DNA from: Roseofilum acuticapitatum BLCC-M154
Lineage (GTDB): Bacteria; Cyanobacteriota; Cyanobacteriia; Cyanobacteriales; Desertifilaceae
Length of the DNA: 64,000 nucleotides
Assembly (NCBI RefSeq): GCF_030068475.1
Contig: NZ_JAQOSP010000006.1
Coordinates: 248,001 to 312,000, forward strand
Reading direction: 5' to 3'
The translations under genes and the position numbers were made by a program. The notes under the pieces are model-generated. The model did not search any database. It was not told where the DNA came from and was given only the letters and a program-made list of their open reading frames with translations. This document shows positions 51,014 through 59,680 of the stretch, piece after piece. Each line of letters opens with the position of its first letter. Position 1 is the first letter of the stretch.

Positions 51014-51182
51014 TATATCAAGTTCGCTTATTCATGTCCGCGAAGCGGAAATACCCTAATTAAAAATCCAGGGAGCAAGATGCTCCCACTCCAGTCATAT
51101 CAAAGAATTCGAGGAGCGCGGGCATCTTGCCCGCTTCTTAACAAATTTTCATGTCCGCTTGCGGAAACCGGACTTGATATTA
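51014..51182. mobile_element. MITE-like element with TATCAAG inverted ends, copy 2
   Basis: A 169-bp element, ends TATATCAAGTTCG and its reverse (CGGACTTGATATTA), internal TCCGCGAAGCGGA, GGGAGCAAGATGCTCCC and GCGGGCATCTTGCCCGC hairpins. Same layout as 34741-34893 but with hairpins of the other sequence type. Ends 3 bp from the stop of ftsY. Confidence 0.75.
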
Positions 51183-51184
51183 CA

Positions 51185-52723
51185 CTATCCACTGATGAGA
51201 GCTTCCACAAATTCATAGCTGGAAAAGGGACGTAAATCTTCAATGCCTTCTCCTGCACCGATAAAGCGGATAGGTAACCCAAGCTGTTGGGAGACGGCTA
51301 GAGCCACACCCCCTTTAGCTGTGCCATCTAATTTGGTTAAAACGACTCCACTGAGTTGGGCAACTTCGGCAAAAACTTGGGCTTGACGTAAGCCATTTTG
51401 ACCGAGGGTGGCATCTAAAACTAAGAGGGATTCTACTTTGGCATCGGGGGCTTTTTTGTCAATGATGCGGCGGATTTTGCTGAGTTCTTCCATGAGGTTT
51501 TTCTTGTTTTGCAGTCGTCCAGCCGTGTCTACGAGTAAGAGGTTTACTTTTCGCGATTGTGCGGCGGTGATAGCATCATAAACGACTGCCGCCGGGTCTG
51601 TGTTTTTACCAGGATTGGCAATCACATCGGTTCCGGTGCGCTCTCCCCAAACTTTGACTTGTTCTACGGCGGCGGCTCGGAAGGTGTCGGCTGCACCGAT
51701 TAAACATTGATAGTCGGATTTTGTGGCTAAGTGCGCTAATTTACCAATAGTGGTGGTTTTGCCGACTCCATTGACTCCGGTTAACATCCAGATATTGAGG
51801 ACATCTGGTTCTGGGGCAAAGGTTGTATCGTAGGCTTTGCCACCGGGATAGTCGAGAATATCACGGAGGAGTTGCTTTAAGTAGGCGATCGCCTGTTCTG
51901 GCGGTAAACTTTCTTCGCGCAGTTTGGTTTGTAATTGTTCGATGATGCGATCCGTTGCTTCAACGCCTACATCTGCCTGTAATAGCAAGGATTCGACTTC
52001 TAAAACGGCGCGATCATTCAGCGGCCCTTGACCCACAACCGCCTTTAATTGATTAATCAATCCGCGCCGGGTTTTGCCCAATCCCTGGCGCAACTGTTGT
52101 AACCAATTAATCTCTTCTACGGACACTTCATCCGGTCGTCTGCCTTGTTTCGCGAGTACCTCAGCCGACCAAAGGAAATCTTCATCTAACTCTTCAGGTG
52201 CGGGAGAACGGCGCGGTTTTTCTTCCGGTTCGACTGTTTCAACCGCCTTTTCTTTTAGCTCTTCTAACCGCGCTCCCCGCTCCGCTTTAGCTCGCTCTAG
52301 GAAAGAGAGGGGGGCTGGAGTGGGTTCAGGTTCGGGTTCTGGCTCCGGCTCTGGTTCGGCTGTACTCTCAACTTCTGCTTCCGGTTCACTTTCAGGTTCT
52401 GACTCCGGTTCCGGTGCGGTGGTACTCTCAACCCCTGCTTCGGGTTCCGAGGGTTCAACCACAGGTTCCTGGTCTTCAGGTTCTTCAGGGGGTACTTCTG
52501 CTTCCGGTGCTTCTACTTTCTCCTCGACTTCAGAAGACTTTTCGGCTTCTTGTTGTTGAATATTTTGATAAGCCGCCTTAGCCCAAGCCAGATAATCTAC
52601 ACCCTCTTGGGTTTTCTCTGGTTCAGCCTGTTCCGGTTGCTCTGACTGCTCCGGTTGGGGTTCAGGAGCAGGTGCAGGGGACTCAGAGCGATTAAACTGG
52701 CGGCGAAACCAATTAAAGACCAT
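51185..52723 (-). CDS. ftsY: FtsY, signal recognition particle receptor
   Basis: 512 residues. An N-terminal MVFNWFRRQFNRS membrane-binding segment is followed by a long acidic, repetitive region (about 20-150, EPEPEP-type), then the NG domain. GTPase motifs G1 GVNGVGKTTTIGKLA, G2/I-box GAADTFRAAAVEQ, G3 DTAGRLQNKK, G4 TKLDGTAKGG and the C-terminal GAGEGIEDLRPF are complete. FtsY docks SRP-ribosome complexes at the membrane. Its acidic region is longer than in many bacteria, as is usual in cyanobacteria. The gene ends 3 bp from a MITE-like element. Confidence 0.96.
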   Translation of the reverse strand: MVFNWFRRQFNRSESPAPAPEPQPEQSEQPEQAEPEKTQEGVDYLAWAKAAYQNIQQQEAEKSSEVEEKVEAPEAEVPPEEPEDQEPVVEPSEPEAGVESTTAPEPESEPESEPEAEVESTAEPEPEPEPEPEPTPAPLSFLERAKAERGARLEELKEKAVETVEPEEKPRRSPAPEELDEDFLWSAEVLAKQGRRPDEVSVEEINWLQQLRQGLGKTRRGLINQLKAVVGQGPLNDRAVLEVESLLLQADVGVEATDRIIEQLQTKLREESLPPEQAIAYLKQLLRDILDYPGGKAYDTTFAPEPDVLNIWMLTGVNGVGKTTTIGKLAHLATKSDYQCLIGAADTFRAAAVEQVKVWGERTGTDVIANPGKNTDPAAVVYDAITAAQSRKVNLLLVDTAGRLQNKKNLMEELSKIRRIIDKKAPDAKVESLLVLDATLGQNGLRQAQVFAEVAQLSGVVLTKLDGTAKGGVALAVSQQLGLPIRFIGAGEGIEDLRPFSSYEFVEALISG

Positions 52724-52867
52724 AGGATTACGTGCAGATGGTAGGAGGAACAGTGAGAGCGTAACCTACAGTGTACCATTGAGCGTTAGACAAAAGTAAG
52801 GATTGGCGATCGCCAATTCTCCTAACCACCCGCCAACCCAGTCCCATGAATTCATCCTTAATTGTGC

Positions 52868-54262
52868 TTAAATCGTCCTAGAAAAACCAGTCATCTGGCG
52901 CTGTCTGGTGCGAGCATCAAAGATAGAAGCAATATTTCTGATCAGCAATCTACCGGTTGGGGTCACCTCAATTTTATGCCCATTCAACCGCACCAATCCA
53001 TCCGCTTCGAGTAAACGTAACTCCTCAATTTCTCTGGCAAAATATTCATCCAACTCTAGATCGAAATGCAAGTGATACTTTTCTTCGATCGTATTTTTGC
53101 AAAGCTCAAATTGGCACATCAACTCCATAATTACTGCCCTGCGGATGATATCATCTTGAGACAGGCGAACTCCTTTTTCAATCGGCAGAATACCCTCATC
53201 AATTGCTCGATAGTAGTCTTTTAGCTTCTTATGATTCTGAATATAGACATCCTCAAGCATACTAATCGAAGTCATGCCAAAAGCAAATAAATCGGATTCC
53301 GGTTTAGTCGTGTATCCCTGAAAGTTTCTGTGCAGCTCTCCAGCTTTCTGAGCCTGGGTTAACTCATCATCAGGCTTGGCAAAATGATCCATGCCAATAA
53401 ACACATATCCTCCCTCTGTCAATTCTTCAATAGTCATTTGAAAAATATCCAGTTTTTCCGATGGTTCAGGGAGAGCATCAAAGGGGATTTTTTTCTGAAT
53501 CGGTTTCATCCAAGGCACATAGGCAAAGTTGAAAATTGCCACGCGATCGGGATCGAGTTTGATAGTCTTATCAACGGTATTCTTAAACGTTTCCAGATTT
53601 TGAAAAGGCAGTCCATAAATCAGATCGACATTCACACTGTCAAATTCTGCTTCTCGAATCCAACTCATTACATCAAAGAGCATGGATTCGGGTTGCACCC
53701 GATTGATCGCTTCTTGAACTTGAGGGTTAAAATCCTGGATGCCAAAACTAATCCGATTGAAGCCTAAGCTTCTTAAAAAAAAGATCCCATTCCTATCGAT
53801 ATATCGAGGATTGATTTCTATGGAAATTTCAGCCTCTTTATCGAAATTAAAATTCTCCTGAAATTGCTCCCACAAGAACTCAAGCTGATTGAAATTCAAA
53901 TAGTTAGGTGTTCCTCCTCCCCAATGGAGCTGATTAACTGTTCTTTTGGGTGAAATTAGGGAAGACACCTGAGCAATATTCTGGGCAACGCGGTTCAAAT
54001 AAGGATCGGCAATTTTTCGATTTTTGGTGATTAGAGTATTGCACCCACAAAAATAACAGGCACTTTCGCAAAAGGGAATATGGCAGTAAAGGGAAATGGG
54101 TGTTTTTTTATGATTCCCAACGGCGATACTTGTTCTAAAATCCAGATCGCTAAAATCAGCTTTAAGTTCTGTTGCAGGAGGATAACTGGTATATCGGGGT
54201 AGGGGTTTATCGTATTTTTTGAGTAAATTGGAGTCAAATTTTACGGTTGCTGTTTGTGGCAT
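52868..54262 (-). CDS. hemN: Oxygen-independent coproporphyrinogen III oxidase
   Basis: 464-residue radical-SAM enzyme. The [4Fe-4S] cysteines are Cys65, Cys69, Cys72 and Cys74 in FCESACYFCGCN, and the GGGTPNYLN and C-terminal heme-pathway segments MELMCQFEL and GLVRLNGHKIEVTPTGRLLIRNIASIFD are intact. It converts coproporphyrinogen III to protoporphyrinogen IX without O2. In cyanobacteria this gene is often induced under low oxygen together with a heme oxygenase and chlAII. Here the heme oxygenase gene is immediately upstream. Confidence 0.95.
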   Translation of the reverse strand: MPQTATVKFDSNLLKKYDKPLPRYTSYPPATELKADFSDLDFRTSIAVGNHKKTPISLYCHIPFCESACYFCGCNTLITKNRKIADPYLNRVAQNIAQVSSLISPKRTVNQLHWGGGTPNYLNFNQLEFLWEQFQENFNFDKEAEISIEINPRYIDRNGIFFLRSLGFNRISFGIQDFNPQVQEAINRVQPESMLFDVMSWIREAEFDSVNVDLIYGLPFQNLETFKNTVDKTIKLDPDRVAIFNFAYVPWMKPIQKKIPFDALPEPSEKLDIFQMTIEELTEGGYVFIGMDHFAKPDDELTQAQKAGELHRNFQGYTTKPESDLFAFGMTSISMLEDVYIQNHKKLKDYYRAIDEGILPIEKGVRLSQDDIIRRAVIMELMCQFELCKNTIEEKYHLHFDLELDEYFAREIEELRLLEADGLVRLNGHKIEVTPTGRLLIRNIASIFDARTRQRQMTGFSRTI

Positions 54263-54316
54263 AATTTTTATGACCTTAATTATCTGGGTTTGGGGTTTTC
54301 AAATCTTGTTATCGTT

Positions 54317-54364
54317 CAGGGACTTGGAGCAAAAGAGAGTATTGGATACCATGGCAAGTCCCTG
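54317..54364 (-). other. Intercistronic hairpin between heme oxygenase and hemN
   Basis: Perfect 10-bp inverted repeat CAGGGACTTG / CAAGTCCCTG with a 28-base loop in the 138-bp gap. It lacks a T-run on either strand, so it may be an RNA-processing or stability element rather than a terminator (inference). Confidence 0.7.
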
Positions 54365-54400
54365 ACCCACAGGGCTAATATCAATGCCCAAGAAAAATAC

Positions 54401-55156
54401 TTATTCGGCGGCTGCGACTAACTCAACGGAGCTTTGGCCGGGTGTCCTTTCGGTACTGCCGGGTTTATCCTGTCGGGTGATCAAATCGAATACATGATCG
54501 CCGATCGCCTCTTTGACTGCTGGTTCGAGTTCGTGGAAAACATTACGGTTGAGTCGAAAGGCTAAATTAGCCTCATCAACAATCTGTTGAGCCAAGGTAT
54601 CATCAACCGGCAGTTCATTCAGAGCATCGCGGTACTTCCCTTTGAAGGCTCTTCTGGCTTCAACCGTGGGAATTTGGTCAAATTCATGGAGTCCAGTTCC
54701 CTTATCTGGGGGCAAATCCAACGCTGAACGGACAATATTTCTCAACGCCTGACCGCCAGAAAGATCTCCCATGTAGCGAACGTAACAATGAGCCACTAAA
54801 AGAGCGGGTTCAGTATTAGCAACTTCCTGGATACGGTTAACATAATTTTGCCCTTCGGGTGAAGGAGCGATCTGGGCTTGCCAATTTTCCCCATAGTAAT
54901 AGGCCAGATCTTCCTCTAATTTCGCTTTGCGCTCTAGTTCCGGGAAATAAATGGGGGCGATCGCCGGATGATCTTTGTGGCGCTGCATTTCTTCTTCCAG
55001 GGCACTATAGAGGAAATACAAATCTGCGGTTAACAGGCGAAAAGGCTCCCGTTCCACAATTCCTTTGAGAAAACACTTCATAAAGGCCGTATTTTCAGCC
55101 ATAGTATGGGATTCTTTCGTTCCTTCCCGCAGTTGACTGGCTAGATTACTACTCAT
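54401..55156 (-). CDS. pbsA: Heme oxygenase (biliverdin-producing)
   Basis: 251 residues, HO-1 fold. Heme-ligand His17 in LREGTKESHTMAENTAF, the distal helix VRYMGDLSGGQALRNI and FNRN-like FRLNRNVFHELEPAV are conserved. The reaction opens heme with O2 and ferredoxin electrons to biliverdin, the precursor of phycobilins. Because it is followed by hemN on the same strand, this may be the low-oxygen isoform (Ho2 type) rather than the main Ho1. A palindrome lies in its leader (55171-55187). Confidence 0.93.
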   Translation of the reverse strand: MSSNLASQLREGTKESHTMAENTAFMKCFLKGIVEREPFRLLTADLYFLYSALEEEMQRHKDHPAIAPIYFPELERKAKLEEDLAYYYGENWQAQIAPSPEGQNYVNRIQEVANTEPALLVAHCYVRYMGDLSGGQALRNIVRSALDLPPDKGTGLHEFDQIPTVEARRAFKGKYRDALNELPVDDTLAQQIVDEANLAFRLNRNVFHELEPAVKEAIGDHVFDLITRQDKPGSTERTPGQSSVELVAAAE

Positions 55157-55170
55157 GGTTCGTATCTCTT

Positions 55171-55187
55171 AAAAGTAAACTACTTTT
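55171..55187 (-). promoter_or_regulatory. Palindrome in the heme oxygenase leader, possible operator
   Basis: AAAAGTA-AAC-TACTTTT, perfect 7-bp arms, ending 15 bp before the heme oxygenase ATG. The form suits a dimeric repressor or activator, such as a MarR-type regulator like ChlR that controls low-oxygen tetrapyrrole genes (inference only). Confidence 0.5.
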
Positions 55188-55368
55188 TTGCTGAGGTTTG
55201 ATAATTCAATTACTTTATAGCGATAGATCTCTTTCAGCAAGCCAACCGTATTAAAACTTAATAAATCCCTCCTTCATTTGGACTTCGCGGACAGACCCTA
55301 AAAACCTAGGGAGCAAGATGCTCCCGCTTCTCTTATCCAATTACCCGAAATTGAGATTAAAGTCTGAC

Positions 55369-55998
55369 TCATGACTCAGACTTCTCTTCCTTCAGCAACG
55401 TCACCACCCGACGCAATACCCCATTAATAAACCGATATTCCTGTTCGCCACTATAGCGTTTAGCTAACTCCACCGCCTCATTAATCGCAATCCGTTCATT
55501 CAAGTTAACGTACAAAATTTCCGCCACCGCAATCCGGAGAATATCCTGATCGATATGTGCAATGCGCTCCAACTGCCAATTCACCATCGCCTTAGAGAGC
55601 AGAGCATCCAACTCCTGACGGTTTTGACTCACGCGAGAGATCAACTCTAGGGCATAATCTTGAACCGACTTTTGATCCCGACATTGATGGAGAAGTTCTG
55701 GGAATTCCATGGCACTTCCCAAGCGATTGATCGCCGTCTGAGTCAATTCAATCGCCTCTTTAACCATCGCCCTAGAGCTGGCAATATTAGGCGCTACCGT
55801 TTCACTATCCAAAAGGCGATCGTTTCCCCGTTGCAATTGGGCCGATGCCATCTCCAAAGACTCCGAAGCCTCTGTTTGCAACGTCTTCACCGCCGCTAAC
55901 ATCATACCTTCAAGATTTTGGGTGTCCTTTCCCCGATAATTAGAAACCTGGGAAAGACTCAGCAAAGCAAGCTCACGAGCAATTTGGCGGGGTTGCAT
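55369..55998 (-). CDS. nusB: Transcription antitermination factor NusB
   Basis: 209 residues. N-terminal ARELALLSLSQVSNY and C-terminal VNLNERIAINEAVELAKRYS and YRFINGVLRRV match NusB. It binds boxA RNA with S10 (NusE) to allow antitermination in rRNA operons. A middle insertion of about 60 residues is typical of cyanobacteria. It is preceded by the DUF502 gene (33 bp), forming a likely operon. Confidence 0.95.
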   Translation of the reverse strand: MQPRQIARELALLSLSQVSNYRGKDTQNLEGMMLAAVKTLQTEASESLEMASAQLQRGNDRLLDSETVAPNIASSRAMVKEAIELTQTAINRLGSAMEFPELLHQCRDQKSVQDYALELISRVSQNRQELDALLSKAMVNWQLERIAHIDQDILRIAVAEILYVNLNERIAINEAVELAKRYSGEQEYRFINGVLRRVVTLLKEEKSES

Positions 55999-56031
55999 AA
56001 TCCTTAACAGCCGAAGATGGCCCTTCTAACA

Positions 56032-56796
56032 CTACTCAACTTCAGAAGATTCCTCAAGGGTCAAAGAAACGGCTAGGCCGAGTTTTTCACCCGGATTCTC
56101 CATTGACTGAGAATTCTTCCGATCCTCTAGTGTATATCCTGATTGGCCCTTCGCAGGAGCAAGTAATCCTGCCGTAGGGTTAACAATACCAGCCGAGACC
56201 ACCACCTTAAAGGCATCCTCAATAGAAATCGCTAAATTGATTACATCCTTCTCCGGCACGATCGCATACCATCCGGTGGTAGGGTTCGGCGTTGTCGGGA
56301 TAAACACATTAATCATGGGGTCAGGAAACTTAGAGCGCAACTCTGGACTGACTGGCCCGGTCACAAACCCCATTGACCATAGACCCTCACGGGGATATTC
56401 CACTAACACCACTCGCCGAAACTTATCCTTAGAATCTTTGAGCAGGGTTTCCAACAATTGCTTTAAGGTCTTGTAAACGGAACCGGCTAGGGGAATAGCC
56501 TGAACAATGCGCTCCCCCACATCCAACAGCCAGCGGCCAACAATATTCCGAGCCATCAAACCAATGATGAGAATACTCAGTAAGGGGACTGCCAGTCCGA
56601 CGACCAAATTGAGAAGATTAACTAAAATCGGATGCAGTCCATCAAAGGGGTTCACCTGTTTGGGAATCCGAGTTAAGACATTGACAACCCAACTGGCAAT
56701 GGTAATCGTTAGCCAGATTGTGGTTGCTAATGGAATTACCACCAGCAACCCAGCAATCAAATCATTCTTCAAATCTTGCTTCAAGCGTTGGAACAC
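56032..56796 (-). CDS. DUF502 family membrane protein
   Basis: 254 residues with two transmembrane helices (LIAGLLVVIPLATTIWLTIT and a second at about 60-85) followed by a beta-rich domain. The motifs GSVYKTLKQLLETLLKD, FVTGPV and VFIPTTPNPTTGWYAIVP are diagnostic of DUF502. Role unknown; conserved in cyanobacteria and plants (LAZ1-like/COV). First gene before nusB (33-bp gap). Confidence 0.9.
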   Translation of the reverse strand: MFQRLKQDLKNDLIAGLLVVIPLATTIWLTITIASWVVNVLTRIPKQVNPFDGLHPILVNLLNLVVGLAVPLLSILIIGLMARNIVGRWLLDVGERIVQAIPLAGSVYKTLKQLLETLLKDSKDKFRRVVLVEYPREGLWSMGFVTGPVSPELRSKFPDPMINVFIPTTPNPTTGWYAIVPEKDVINLAISIEDAFKVVVSAGIVNPTAGLLAPAKGQSGYTLEDRKNSQSMENPGEKLGLAVSLTLEESSEVE

Positions 56797-57007
56797 AAAG
56801 ATTCTGTACTCAGGGAATAGGGAATAGGCATTGGGGAATAGGCATTGGGGAGAAACCCGCTTTCTAGCCCGACTCCCGAATCCTGACTCCCCATCAAGAT
56901 GATCCCCACTATTGGCTATCTTAAAACACTTTGCGAGGAATCTGTGAAACCGCCGACGAATTGATGGCTATCTACACGAAGGACAACCCAGGGGAAGCAA
57001 GGGAGAC

Positions 57008-57925
57008 TCATTCGCTCACGTTGACTTCTTGAGGGGCTAGAGAAACCTCTTTTTGAGTGTTCTGGGCAGAATCTTCCTGTGGCTTTAGACGTTCTAGATC
57101 TAACTCAGGAACGGGTAAATACTGCATTTCCCAGGTCTTCAATAAAATGAGATATTCATAAAAAGCCTGGAGGGTACACCAAGCTAAACCGGGTGAACCA
57201 TCCCAACATCCCCCTAAAACAAAATACATATAGAAGAATCTTACAATGGGTCGAAAGGGCAGACGCAAGGATAAATCTTTGAGCGCTCGTCTTCTGGCGA
57301 CTTCGGTTTTGCCAAAGACTAACTCGGCCCAATTGACTTTTCCCTTTTCGAGTTGACGGATGGTTTCGGCTGCTTCATCGGTGGAATAGCGGTTATGTTT
57401 TTCGATCCAGCGACTTAAACCTTTACTACAGGTATAGTGGGGATAGGTTTCTTTGAGAAATCCTGTGGGGCCATCACAGACTTCTCGTTCTGTATGACCA
57501 TAGTCACTAAACCACACGCGATCCGGGCGCAGTAGGCGTAATTGATACCGAGGATACTGGGTACTGTGACGAATCCAGCGATTCATGAACATGACTCGCT
57601 CGGCCACATAATAGCCTACCTTGTCGGCGGATTTAATCGTTTCTAAGCACTCGTTAAATAGCTCTGGGGTCATGCGCTCGTCGGCTTCTAGGATGTAAAT
57701 CCAAGGATGTTTAGCGGGGACTTCTTGGAGCATCCAAGTGCGTTGACGGCCGTGGCTTTCAAATTTATGTCCAATAACACGGACGGGATAACGCTGGGCA
57801 ATTTCGACGGTGCGATCGCTACTGAGGGAGTCTACCACAATCACATCGTCTGAGAGGAGGGCTGACTCAATACAAGGGCCAATATCGAGTTCTTCGTTAT
57901 AGGTGAGGATATAAATAGAGAACAT
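57008..57925 (-). CDS. Family 2 glycosyltransferase (WaaE/KdtX-like)
   Basis: 305 residues with the GT2 fold: FSIYILTYNEELDIGPCIES, DDVIVVDSLSSDRTVEIA (first Asp pair) and LEADERMTPEL (the second acidic site) precede a region with PRYQLRLLRPDRVWF and TYPHYTCSKGLSRWIEKHNRYS. Members add heptose, glucose or other sugars to lipopolysaccharide or exopolysaccharide. The C-terminus contains one membrane-associated helix (FYMYFVLGGCWDGSPG). It neighbours the HpsJ-like gene, consistent with extracellular polysaccharide work. Confidence 0.88.
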   Translation of the reverse strand: MFSIYILTYNEELDIGPCIESALLSDDVIVVDSLSSDRTVEIAQRYPVRVIGHKFESHGRQRTWMLQEVPAKHPWIYILEADERMTPELFNECLETIKSADKVGYYVAERVMFMNRWIRHSTQYPRYQLRLLRPDRVWFSDYGHTEREVCDGPTGFLKETYPHYTCSKGLSRWIEKHNRYSTDEAAETIRQLEKGKVNWAELVFGKTEVARRRALKDLSLRLPFRPIVRFFYMYFVLGGCWDGSPGLAWCTLQAFYEYLILLKTWEMQYLPVPELDLERLKPQEDSAQNTQKEVSLAPQEVNVSE

Positions 57926-58030
57926 TTTCAGTCAATCTGAGCTAACACTTCAGGGGCATGGGGTGTAAAAAACCGATCGCTCCCTCCTATACATTTCCAG
58001 GTGTCGGCGATCGGTCAAAACAGAAGTCTT

Positions 58031-58828
58031 TTACCGACGGCGTTTGCGTTTTCCACCGCCTCCAAGCTGCATCCCCGTTAAACCCACGCCTAGATAGCCC
58101 ACAGCTAACAAGGCCCCGTTGATCGATTGAGACATGGATTTGACCGTGGTCACTTGGGCCCGCTCTTCTCGTTGTGCTTTTTCTTGCTCAATTTGACTTC
58201 TGGCTCGTTGGGGCAGGGCGTTGACCTGATCGTTAATGAAACTATCGATCGCACCCGGATCGCTCTTAAACTGTTCTAGCAATCTGGCTTGTTCCTCTGG
58301 TGCTTCTGAGAGAGCTTGTTGGAACTGCTCCTCATTACTAATTAAGGTATTAATCTGAGTTTTAAACTGTTCGCGACGCTGATCCAAACCAGCCTGAAAT
58401 TGAGGATTAGTCAATTGCGCGTCTAATTGTTCTTCCGCTTGTTGAGCTTGAGCTTCCAAATTCCGCAGGGCGCGATTACGACTACGAACGGTATCGATAC
58501 TATGGAGAGGAACCACCAAAAGATATACGACCCCTAAAATTAGAGAGACTAAGACAGCAGTTGAGCGTAACATTCCTTGTTTAGAACCGCTTGTTCCCTC
58601 TGAATCTTTGATCCAAATTCCGCCCAAAAGTAGAGCCACTCCAACCAAAGGAATCACACCCCGGTCAATAAACTGACTGGTAAAGTTCAGTCTCCATTGG
58701 GGACTCAGAAGGTTGGGAGGAATGGCGATAATCAGAATATCAATAATAAACGAGACAATCATGACTAAGCCCACCAGTTGCAGTGACCGGGAGGCTAGGG
58801 GAGAGATAGGGTTGCTACTTGCTTTCAT
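58031..58828 (-). CDS. HpsJ-like membrane protein
   Basis: 265 residues. Four transmembrane helices (about 16-36, 50-68, 80-105 and 235-255) with a long charged coiled coil between residues 110 and 225 (LEAQAQQAEEQLDAQ, EQEKAQREERAQ). The tail ends in GGGKRKRRR, a basic patch. The layout and the VALLLGGIWIKDSEG segment resemble HpsJ, required in Nostoc for hormogonium polysaccharide and motility. The neighbouring GT2 gene is consistent with this. Confidence 0.72.
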   Translation of the reverse strand: MKASSNPISPLASRSLQLVGLVMIVSFIIDILIIAIPPNLLSPQWRLNFTSQFIDRGVIPLVGVALLLGGIWIKDSEGTSGSKQGMLRSTAVLVSLILGVVYLLVVPLHSIDTVRSRNRALRNLEAQAQQAEEQLDAQLTNPQFQAGLDQRREQFKTQINTLISNEEQFQQALSEAPEEQARLLEQFKSDPGAIDSFINDQVNALPQRARSQIEQEKAQREERAQVTTVKSMSQSINGALLAVGYLGVGLTGMQLGGGGKRKRRR

Positions 58829-59037
58829 ATTAAATAGTTACGTTTTGCGATCGGAGTTGAGAGACCCTTGAAGATGCCCTGAAGTCATGGACTAGGATGA
58901 CCAGAACCAGGATAGCATCGAAGACCGGTGAACTGGCAAAAGTGAATACAGCCCAGGGACTCGATTGGCGTGCTAGTTATATTACAGTTTAATTGAGCGT
59001 TATTGTATTAATTATCCTCACAGGGTTCAGGTATCTC

Positions 59038-59670
59038 ATGATTTCTAGTTTTACTCTAATTTTGGCAAACGTCTATGGTGCGATCGCTCTCTTAACATTA
59101 GGACTCGGTTTCTGGGGGCAACCCGCCCTTGCTCGCATGTCTTCTCCCCTATGGCTTACTCAAGAAGACAGCCCTAATGATGCCCTAGAAGAGGCACAAA
59201 AGTATAACCAGCAAGGAATTGAGCTGATGAGATTAGGCGACTATGCTGAAGCCGTAGATGCTTTTCAACAGGCCCTGGAAATTTATCCCAATTCAGAGAA
59301 AATTTATTCTAATTTAGGCATTGCTCTAGGCCATAATAGCCGGTTTGAGGAAGCTGTAGAGGCTTTTCAGGAGGCTCTGAAGATTAATCCCCAGAATTGG
59401 GAGACCTATAATAATTTGGGCATTGCTCTGGGAAGCCAGGAAAAGTACGATCAAGCCCTGGCAGCTTTTCAAGAGGCGATTAATCTCAATCCCAATGCGC
59501 CCATGTCCTACCATAATTCAGCCGTAGCCTATATCAAACAAGAGCAATGGGAAGAGGCGATTATTTCCCTAGAAGCTGCCCAAGAGCGTTATGCGAACTT
59601 AGGCCAAACTGAGGTCGTTGAGTTAATCGATCGCGTTTTATCCGATTTGCGCGATAAACTTGAGGAATAA
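59038..59670 (+). CDS. Secreted TPR protein
   Basis: 210 residues, start MISSFTLILANVYGAIALL. A signal peptide of about 35 residues with an ALARMSS cleavage-like end is followed by four to five tetratricopeptide repeats (A..AFQ.AL.I.P pattern) and a charged C-terminus. Probably periplasmic or lumenal, an adaptor for protein complexes. The start at ATG 59038 is used because an in-frame upstream codon would add a second hydrophobic stretch. Convergent with the antiporter gene. Confidence 0.85.
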   Translation: MISSFTLILANVYGAIALLTLGLGFWGQPALARMSSPLWLTQEDSPNDALEEAQKYNQQGIELMRLGDYAEAVDAFQQALEIYPNSEKIYSNLGIALGHNSRFEEAVEAFQEALKINPQNWETYNNLGIALGSQEKYDQALAAFQEAINLNPNAPMSYHNSAVAYIKQEQWEEAIISLEAAQERYANLGQTEVVELIDRVLSDLRDKLEE

Positions 59671-59680
59671 GCAATAGTCC

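Noticed and set aside
52074-52559. 161-codon plus-strand frame rich in Ser/Gly
   Set aside because: Shadow of the acidic Glu/Pro-rich region of ftsY.
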